In this document: positions 5,244-9,344 of the stretch, one piece after another
Numbering within the stretch: the stretch's first letter is position 1
Layout of the letters: every line of letters begins with the position of its first letter
NCBI GenBank assembly: GCA_023245115.1
Contig: JAHFKX010000028.1
Location: 1 to 9,344, forward strand
Length of the DNA: 9,344 bases
Direction of reading: 5' to 3'
Origin: Candidatus Woesearchaeota archaeon
GTDB lineage: Archaea; Nanobdellota; Nanobdellia; UBA10117
Notes under the pieces: generated by a model
Databases searched by the model: none
The model's input: only the letters and a program-made list of their open reading frames with translations
What the model was told of the DNA's origin: nothing
Program-made: the position numbers and the translations under genes

Positions 5244-5912
5244 ATGTCAAAAATCGAGGCAGTTCTTCTGGATTACGGCATGGTTATTGGCGGAAACGGG
5301 CCGGACCAGAAAGACCTTGCAAAAATTTTAGGCATTGACGTTTCGCTCGTTGAAAAGGCATGGGATGACATTGTCCCAAAGTTTCAGATTGGCGCAATTA
5401 ATGAAGAAACATTTTGGCTTGAGTTTGAAAAAATAACTGGCTACAGAGTTGATTTACGCAGGAGCAGCCCGTGGCTTAACGGCTATCGGGAAAGTGGCGG
5501 TCGATTCGAACAGAGCCGGTGGCTTGTCGAAAGCCTGAATGATTGTGTTTCGAGGGTTGGTGTCCTCTCAAATACAATACCGCCAGCCGCAGAATACAAC
5601 AGGCAGGCAGGCAACTTCAGCGATTTCGGGATTGGGACGTATATTACTCTTTCATGCGAGGTCGGTACGAAAAAGCCTAACCAAGATATTTTTGAAATCG
5701 CCGCGCGGAAGGTTGGCGTGCCAATAAATAAATGCTTGTTCGTTGATGACAGTCAAAATTATGTTTCTGCTGCGAGAAGCGCTGGCATGCAGGCAATACA
5801 GTTCAAGTATGATGCGCTGCAGGCTTGGCCTTACATGCCGCTGGTCAAAAAGCTTGAACGGTCCGGAATTGTGCTACCAAATACTAATTTTGTAGTTAAT
5901 AGATATTATTAA
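5244..5912 (+). CDS. HAD-superfamily hydrolase (phosphatase-like)
   Basis: A 222-residue haloacid dehalogenase-like hydrolase; these use an Asp nucleophile to cleave phosphate esters or related bonds in small metabolites. All four motifs are visible: motif I LLDYGMV with nucleophile Asp10 (Asp-x-Gly form, as in the DFGGV/DYGGV subgroup, rather than Asp-x-Asp); motif II VLSNT with Ser109; motif III GTKKP with Lys144; motif IV LFVDDS with Asp168-Asp169, followed by the typical NYVSAARSAGM helix. A helical cap fits between motifs I and II. Lack of the second motif I Asp makes the substrate unclear and could mean a non-phosphatase activity. The start is placed at 5244, 25 bp from the shared palindromic TATA box; the longer frame from 5196 would overlap that box. 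The SemiSWEET gene follows 37 bp later with its own promoter. Confidence 0.88.
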   Translation: MSKIEAVLLDYGMVIGGNGPDQKDLAKILGIDVSLVEKAWDDIVPKFQIGAINEETFWLEFEKITGYRVDLRRSSPWLNGYRESGGRFEQSRWLVESLNDCVSRVGVLSNTIPPAAEYNRQAGNFSDFGIGTYITLSCEVGTKKPNQDIFEIAARKVGVPINKCLFVDDSQNYVSAARSAGMQAIQFKYDALQAWPYMPLVKKLERSGIVLPNTNFVVNRYY

Positions 5913-5921
5913 ACAATATCT
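5901..5921. promoter_or_regulatory. Perfect 7-bp inverted repeat abutting the SemiSWEET TATA box
   Basis: AGATATT, a 7-bp spacer, then AATATCT spans the stop codon of the HAD gene and touches the TATA box of the SemiSWEET gene. That is where a BRE or an archaeal regulator would bind. It could instead be an RNA hairpin at the end of the HAD message. The operator role is inferred. Confidence 0.45.
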
Positions 5922-5929
5922 ATTTAAAC
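5921..5929 (+). promoter_or_regulatory. TATA box for the SemiSWEET gene
   Basis: TATTTAAAC is centred 25 bp before the ATG at 5950, predicting a leaderless mRNA. The nearer ATG at 5942 hits a stop after three codons and is not used. Confidence 0.6.
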
Positions 5930-5949
5930 AGAATTTTACTAATGCAGTC

Positions 5950-6225
5950 ATGATAGGCTTGCAAATTATCGGCGTAGTTGCTGCAGCCATAACGCTTGGC
6001 GGTTTTGCTTCACAGCTAATCAGGGCATATAAAATTAAAAGCGCCGGAGATGTGTCTTACTTCCTGATGATTTTTGTTTCCATCGGGATGTTTATGTGGA
6101 TTATTTATGGCGCAATAATGCACGATTTAATTGTTGCTGGTGCAAATGTCATTGGCGTTGGATTAAACGTCGGGCTGATTTTTCTAAAAAATAGATACGG
6201 CAGACTAGCGAACAAGCCCGCGTGA
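5950..6225 (+). CDS. SemiSWEET / PQ-loop family small transporter
   Basis: A 91-residue membrane protein with the size and three-helix plan of a SemiSWEET, a family whose members dimerise to carry sugars across the membrane by facilitated diffusion. Helices lie at about residues 2-24, 36-57 and 59-80. The family hallmark follows the end of helix 1 as ASQLIRAYKIKSAGDVSYFL. The conserved Gln (22) and basic KxKSxxxVS loop are kept, but the usual Pro of the PQ motif is Ser21. MWIIYGAIMHD in helix 2 and ANVIGVGLNV in helix 3 also match the family. The C-terminus is short and basic. Its last 21 bases overlap the 3' end of the L15e gene on the other strand. A sugar-phosphate hydrolase role for the neighbouring HAD protein would fit, but nothing shows this directly. 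Confidence 0.88.
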   Translation: MIGLQIIGVVAAAITLGGFASQLIRAYKIKSAGDVSYFLMIFVSIGMFMWIIYGAIMHDLIVAGANVIGVGLNVGLIFLKNRYGRLANKPA

Positions 6226-6720
6226 TTTCCGGCCAGCGCCGGTTAATCCGCGATAGACTCTGCCCCTATTTGCCGGGCTTGCAATCCATTTATAATCCGG
6301 ATATTTGGCAGCCATTATTTTGTCAATCAAAATAACTTCGAACCATTTATACCTGCCATCCTGCGCAACCCAATAGCTGCTAAGAACTTCGCAGTTTGGG
6401 TGCGTTCTTACGGCATGCTCTTCGGCGATCCACTGGTCTGATTTATACACTGTTATGAACCGCCCATACTTTGATGCCTTTCTTCCATGGGCTGGCTTTG
6501 GGCGTTTTCTTCCGCCCCTTGTGACTCGCGAGCGTATCACGGTAATGCCTTGCTTTGCCTTGTAGCCTAATGCACGAGCGCGGTCTGGCCGCGTAGGATG
6601 CTCGAGTTTAACTAATGTCGGCTCTGTCCTTAATTTTATGAGAAAATTCTTCCAAACCTGCGTGCCTAGATTCTGTTTTGGCTTCTTCCACAACTGCTTT
6701 ACGTATTTTAAATATCCCAT
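6205..6720 (-). CDS. rpl15e: 50S ribosomal protein L15e (eL15)
   Basis: A 171-residue archaeal/eukaryal ribosomal protein eL15, a basic component of the large subunit that lies along 23S rRNA. Conserved blocks in order: N-terminal MGYLKYVKQLWKKP, PTRPDRARALGYKAKQGITV, RSRVTRGGRKRPKP, the HGRKASKYG loop (shorter than in most archaeal eL15), NCEVLSSYWVAQDGRYKWFE and the closing NRGRVYRGLTGAGRKSRG. The start is put at 6720 because MGYLKY matches the family and because GAGGAAGG lies just upstream; a GTG at 6738 would start inside that ribosome binding site. Unlike most genes here it has a leader of about 30 bases with this site. Rpp30 genes lie close downstream of L15e in many archaea; here it lies on the same strand, but 2 kb away. 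Confidence 0.95.
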   Translation of the reverse strand: MGYLKYVKQLWKKPKQNLGTQVWKNFLIKLRTEPTLVKLEHPTRPDRARALGYKAKQGITVIRSRVTRGGRKRPKPAHGRKASKYGRFITVYKSDQWIAEEHAVRTHPNCEVLSSYWVAQDGRYKWFEVILIDKIMAAKYPDYKWIASPANRGRVYRGLTGAGRKSRGLVR

Positions 6721-6773
6721 TTTACTATCCTTCCTCACAAAGAGACATTGGACTCAACAAAGTCTAAAGTAGG

Positions 6774-6783
6774 ATTTAAAAAG
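6774..6783. promoter_or_regulatory. A/T box shared by L15e and the divergent 109-aa gene
   Basis: ATTTAAAAAG is centred about 26 bp before the plus-strand ATG at 6804, and on the minus strand reads as a TATA box (CTTTTTAAAT) placing the L15e start near 6752, about 30 bases before its ATG. It runs into the palindrome AAAAGCTTTT (6779-6788). Only 83 bp separate the two start codons and no second box is clear. Confidence 0.55.
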
Positions 6784-6803
6784 CTTTTGAAAGCTGAAGT
6801 TTT

Positions 6804-7133
6804 ATGCCACACGCTTACAACAAGTACGCCGTGATACGCTTTGATGCAACGCTCGAAAAACTGGCAGTTGAGCTTTCGGCCATAGCTACGCGAAGCCGGC
6901 CGATTGAATTGTGGATTGTTAAAAACAATTCTGGCCTGTTTGACATACTTACGCTAAAGCGCTCGCGGCAGCGGCCGTCCTTAGATGGCTGGCTAGCATG
7001 TAGCCGTTCTTTTTCGCATGAGTTAGGCGACAAAATCCTGCAAGAATTGCAAAATGGCCATGACTCTTTAAGGGCCGCGAGGGTACGGGGAGACGGCGCA
7101 TATACGCTATATATTCCAAATCATATAAAATAA
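6804..7133 (+). CDS. Hypothetical protein, 109 aa
   Basis: I do not recognise this protein. It begins MPHAYNKYAVIRFDATLEKL and looks like a small alpha/beta domain: strand (KYAVIRFD), helix (ATLEKLAVELSAIATRS), strand pair (PIELWIVKNN, GLFDILTLKR), basic loop (RSRQRP), helix (SHELGDKILQELQ) and last strand (AYTLYIPNHI). It is basic overall and could bind nucleic acid, but no motif shows this. Its place beside L15e made me test it against RNP2/Pop5, the usual RNase P partner of Rpp30, and the characteristic Pop5 segments are absent. The start is supported by the A/T box 26 bp upstream; the message appears leaderless. The gene is divergent from L15e across a shared promoter region. Confidence 0.75.
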   Translation: MPHAYNKYAVIRFDATLEKLAVELSAIATRSRPIELWIVKNNSGLFDILTLKRSRQRPSLDGWLACSRSFSHELGDKILQELQNGHDSLRAARVRGDGAYTLYIPNHIK

Positions 7134-7158
7134 TATATATGCTGGCGAGGAGAAACCC

Positions 7159-7167
7159 TTTTATTAC
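7159..7167 (+). promoter_or_regulatory. TATA box for the 102-aa membrane protein operon
   Basis: TTTTATTAC, preceded by AGAAACCC in the BRE position, is centred so that transcription would start near 7188. This leaves a leader of about 20 bases containing a GGTGAT ribosome binding site at 7197-7202. Confidence 0.55.
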
Positions 7168-7207
7168 TTTCTGTTCTAAAAATAGTGACTTTGGACGGTG
7201 ATAACTA

Positions 7208-7516
7208 ATGGTTAAAAAGGCGGGAACGAAGGGAACTACAAAAACTGAAAAAGGTGAAATTATGACTGAAACTCAAAATGTGCAATCTATAGCGCAACCT
7301 GTAACTGCGACACCATCAACGCCTGCTGAAAGCGGGGGCATGGGGGCGGCCGTAAGAAAAGCGGTTAAAATTCTGTTAGGCATAGTTGTCATCCTGCTTG
7401 GCCTTGGGTTGCTCTGGTGGTGGTTTGGCCAGTTCGCACTTGTATTCAAGGGCATGATAGGATTAGCAGTTGCCTTGGTCGGCCTGATAATCGTGGCGAT
7501 TGGCTGGACTGATTGA
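7208..7516 (+). CDS. Small two-helix membrane protein, 102 aa (alternative start at 7262)
   Basis: Unrecognised membrane protein. After a Lys/Thr-rich N-terminus and a Pro/Thr/Ser-rich linker (about residues 27-44), two hydrophobic helices follow at about 53-75 (with a WWW cluster at its end) and 80-100, joined by a very short turn; this is a helical hairpin. Two starts are equally supported. The ATG at 7208 follows GGTGAT (7197-7202), and the in-frame ATG at 7262 follows GGTGA (7253-7257); both are strong matches to the archaeal anti-Shine-Dalgarno sequence. The second form lacks the first 18 residues, including seven of the basic ones. It is one of the few genes here with a ribosome binding site. 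The next gene starts 2 bp after its stop. Confidence 0.8.
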   Translation: MVKKAGTKGTTKTEKGEIMTETQNVQSIAQPVTATPSTPAESGGMGAAVRKAVKILLGIVVILLGLGLLWWWFGQFALVFKGMIGLAVALVGLIIVAIGWTD

Positions 7517-7518
7517 TT

Positions 7519-7845
7519 ATGGGCGAGCACGACACGCCAGCCCATGGCCCTGAAAATAGCAAAAAAGAATTCCCGCTGGAAAAAATATTAACAACTTCTT
7601 TAAGTGACTGGCTTGGTGGCAATCTAGATGCCTTTAATAGGGTTGGCGTGCACCATGACGAAATATACGATTTGGGCAGCATAGTTGGTGACGATATGAC
7701 AGAAATCAAAACAGATTTTGCTGCCAAGGTTCCGAAAGATGCCATAATGGTTGTTGATTATGACATATCAATGGTCCGCGTCGGTGACATGGACGCATAC
7801 ATATCGCAAACAGGAACCGCGTTAGTTCCGAAGCCAGCTACTTGA
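7519..7845 (+). CDS. Hypothetical acidic protein, 108 aa
   Basis: I do not recognise this protein. It is soluble and acidic with a His/Asp-rich N-terminus (MGEHDTPAHGPENSKKEF). A helix and loop follow (EKILTTSLSDWLGGN), then a segment with acidic and His residues (VGVHHDEIYDLGSIVGDD) that could bind metal, and a beta-rich end (AIMVVDYDISMVRVGDMDAY, then ISQTGTALVP). The ATG at 7519 begins 2 bp after the stop of the membrane protein gene and lacks a ribosome binding site, so translation is probably coupled. A TTG at 7513 would extend the frame by two codons and is less likely. The close pairing suggests the two proteins act together, perhaps this one on the cytoplasmic face of the membrane hairpin. 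Its last 8 bases overlap the surface protein gene. Confidence 0.72.
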   Translation: MGEHDTPAHGPENSKKEFPLEKILTTSLSDWLGGNLDAFNRVGVHHDEIYDLGSIVGDDMTEIKTDFAAKVPKDAIMVVDYDISMVRVGDMDAYISQTGTALVPKPAT

Positions 7846-9344
7846 AACCAAAGTCGGGGTGCTCGCTTTCTTTTATCTTTTCCCGCTCTTTTTGTTCCTT
7901 CAGGACTTTAGAGTCCGTAAATAACCAGCGGAATATTCTTACTCCGAGGCCTGGCCTGCCCTTCCCGCCGCTCTTCCCGCTTTCTTTTTTGCCTTCCACA
8001 ACGCGCATCTTGGCTAATTTTTCAGCCTTCTTAACATCCTGCGCATACTTTTTGTAGTACTGCTTTCGGTATTCTTCGGTTGGGCTCTTTGGCCTGCCAT
8101 TATACTTTACTATTAATGCAGCTGCAGCTAAAACTGCTAAAATACCTAAGCCAAGCACGTATAGTGGAACACCAACTCTTTTTGACAAGAAGAACAGTTT
8201 AATGCCACTGAAATTTATGCTCGGCAGTTTAAATTTAGCTGCAAATAATCCTGTGAGGGCAGACTTACCGCCAGCAGTTTCTGTTTTATTTGTTACATTT
8301 GTTGCGCTGGACTCTGCCGCAAGCTCATCTGCTGGCCTTTTCTTGCCAGCAATGCCGTAGTATGACAGGCCTGGCGAGCTGGCCTCAAACACAACAATAT
8401 CCTGCGTTTGTGATATTAAATCAGTTGGCAATTCTGTCCATGCCGTCGTATATCGGTAAAGCTTTATTGAATTTTTGTTAATTTGATTAGATTTTATCCA
8501 TGACTGCAAAACTTTAAATTTTATCTTCGCGCCAGATATCTTTAAATCTGGCAAATTCTCCGCGCTCAATGCAGAAAATGCATATGCCGTGCCGGGCAGA
8601 TTTATGCTAACTGGATTATTGTCTAATTTAGTTATTACTAATTTTACATTATCTGCATCACTGCTTGCCGTAACTGCAAGCTCTGTTACTGCGAAACCTG
8701 GCTTTGATGTTGTTACTGCAATCGTGTCTCCCGATACAACTTTGGCGAACACACTCTTCGCTTCATCATTTCCTAAACCGCCACCGCTGGCCGCACTTTC
8801 TGTTGTGTCCGTTGTTGTAGAACTTGAACTGCTGCTTGAACTGCTGCTACTTGAGCCACCATTACTTATTTTAAAATTGCTGCCTGAAGTACCAGAAGAT
8901 GACAACAAGCCATCGGAAGCATTTATGCGTATTCGATATGCATCGCCATTATTTACGCTCTTTGTGTTCCAATCATACCGCCCGTCATTTGCCTCGCCCG
9001 ATGCTAACTGCAACCAACTTGTACCGGAATCGTTTGAATAATAAATAATAATTGATAGTGAATCATCTTCTGGATCTGTTGCATTCCAAGTAATAGATTT
9101 ATCGCCGTTCCAGTTCTCGCTGCCGACGGGAGATGTTAAATTAACTATCGGCGCTTCGTTTATGTTGTCGAGCACAAATGTTGCATCCGAAGTGTCGTTC
9201 GATACTGCTGTCCCATCTGTAGCGTTCACAAATAACCTGTATGTTTTTCCATCACCTACTACGGATGTGTTAAATGTAATGTTATACATGTTGCCAACTG
9301 CATTCGTGGCATTTCCAATCAGCGTGTAATTCATTGTATTGTTA
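7838..9344 (-). CDS. Membrane-anchored surface protein with Ig-like repeats and PGF-pre-PGF domain, C-terminal part
   Basis: The last 502 residues of a larger cell-surface protein; the frame is open at the window edge. Counting from the Met at 9334: two related Ig/cadherin-like repeats come first, aligned at 29-57 and 130-158 (YRLFVNATDG and YRIRINASDG). A run of twelve Ser with Thr follows (161-175). Next is a PGF-pre-PGF-type domain at about 199-333, with KPGFAVTELAV, AYAFSAL, IKFKVLQSWIKSNQI, SIKLYRYTTAWTELPT and ASSPGLSYYGIAGKKRP. A Ser/Thr/Asn-rich spacer leads to one membrane helix at about 388-410. A very basic cytoplasmic tail of 88 residues ends the protein. Many N-x-S/T sequons suggest N-glycosylation. 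In this family the domain is usually near a C-terminal anchor; the long charged tail is unusual. Substrate and binding partner are unknown. Confidence 0.88.
   Translation of the reverse strand, partial: NNTMNYTLIGNATNAVGNMYNITFNTSVVGDGKTYRLFVNATDGTAVSNDTSDATFVLDNINEAPIVNLTSPVGSENWNGDKSITWNATDPEDDSLSIIIYYSNDSGTSWLQLASGEANDGRYDWNTKSVNNGDAYRIRINASDGLLSSSGTSGSNFKISNGGSSSSSSSSSSSSTTTDTTESAASGGGLGNDEAKSVFAKVVSGDTIAVTTSKPGFAVTELAVTASSDADNVKLVITKLDNNPVSINLPGTAYAFSALSAENLPDLKISGAKIKFKVLQSWIKSNQINKNSIKLYRYTTAWTELPTDLISQTQDIVVFEASSPGLSYYGIAGKKRPADELAAESSATNVTNKTETAGGKSALTGLFAAKFKLPSINFSGIKLFFLSKRVGVPLYVLGLGILAVLAAAALIVKYNGRPKSPTEEYRKQYYKKYAQDVKKAEKLAKMRVVEGKKESGKSGGKGRPGLGVRIFRWLFTDSKVLKEQKEREKIKESEHPDFGFK
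8823..8846 (-). repeat. Two perfect 12-bp tandem copies encoding the poly-Ser linker
   Basis: CTTGAACTGCTG (plus strand) occurs at 8823-8834 and 8835-8846, with a diverged part copy following. On the coding strand it gives Ser-only codons mixing AGC, AGT and TCA. Such a repeat could change the linker length by slippage. Confidence 0.6.

Noticed and set aside
5466..5520. tRNA-like stretch with GGTCGATTCGAAC
   Set aside because: It resembles a T-arm only. No acceptor stem or anticodon arm can be built, and it lies within the HAD coding frame.
6224..6248. Hairpin CCGGC-CAGC-GCCGG just after the SemiSWEET stop as a terminator
   Set aside because: No T-run follows, and it lies in the GC-rich conserved C-terminal coding part of L15e, which explains the sequence. 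The structure may still be coincidental.
6804..7133. 109-aa gene as Pop5/RNP2, the RNase P partner of Rpp30
   Set aside because: The size and neighbourhood fit, but characteristic Pop5 segments such as the glycine-rich late strand are not visible.
7098..7142. GCATATA/TATATGC repeat at the end of the 109-aa gene as an operator or terminator
   Set aside because: The arms are short and AT-rich, and half lies in coding sequence. It is not distinguishable from background.
8589..9041. 150-aa plus-strand frame opposite the surface protein
   Set aside because: It is a shadow: its Leu-rich stretch is the antisense of the Ser linker, and it has no promoter or start signal.

Overview
The window looks archaeal. 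It carries archaeal/eukaryal-type genes (ribosomal protein L15e, the Rpp30 subunit of RNase P and a beta-CASP RNase) and a surface protein with a PGF-pre-PGF domain. Most promoters are archaeal: an A/T box centred 24-27 bp before an ATG with no ribosome binding site, which implies leaderless transcripts. Small compact genes and many orphan proteins would fit a DPANN-type lineage, but that placement is a guess.

Layout. 2-610 (+) is the C-terminal part of a beta-CASP/CPSF-like RNase. It converges on 617-2328 (-), four small genes of unknown function (218, 108, 59 and 138 aa); at least three have their own TATA box. Upstream of the 138-aa gene lies about 140 bp (2348-2488) that folds, on the minus strand only, into a hairpin plus a three-way junction and starts where its TATA box predicts. 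This looks like an undescribed structured RNA, either free or a leader of the 138-aa gene. Divergent from it is an orphan 328-aa gene (2581-3567, +).

3517-5193 (-) is a two-gene operon: a degenerate Nudix protein followed by rnp3 (Rpp30). It diverges from a HAD-family hydrolase (5244-5912, +) across one perfectly palindromic TATA box that seems to serve both directions. A SemiSWEET sugar transporter follows (5950-6225, +). L15e (6205-6720, -) again shares a TATA-box region with a divergent orphan gene (6804-7133, +).

7208-7845 (+) is a small operon of a two-helix membrane protein and an acidic soluble protein. It converges on the C-terminal 502 residues of a large N-glycosylation-rich, membrane-anchored surface protein (7838-9344, -).

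The genome is tightly packed: three convergent pairs overlap at their 3' ends (51, 21 and 8 bp) and a fourth is 6 bp apart. In many archaea L15e and Rpp30 genes lie close together; here they keep the same strand and order, but a Nudix gene and a divergent HAD/SemiSWEET pair lie between them. No CRISPR array, transposon, tRNA or rRNA was seen.
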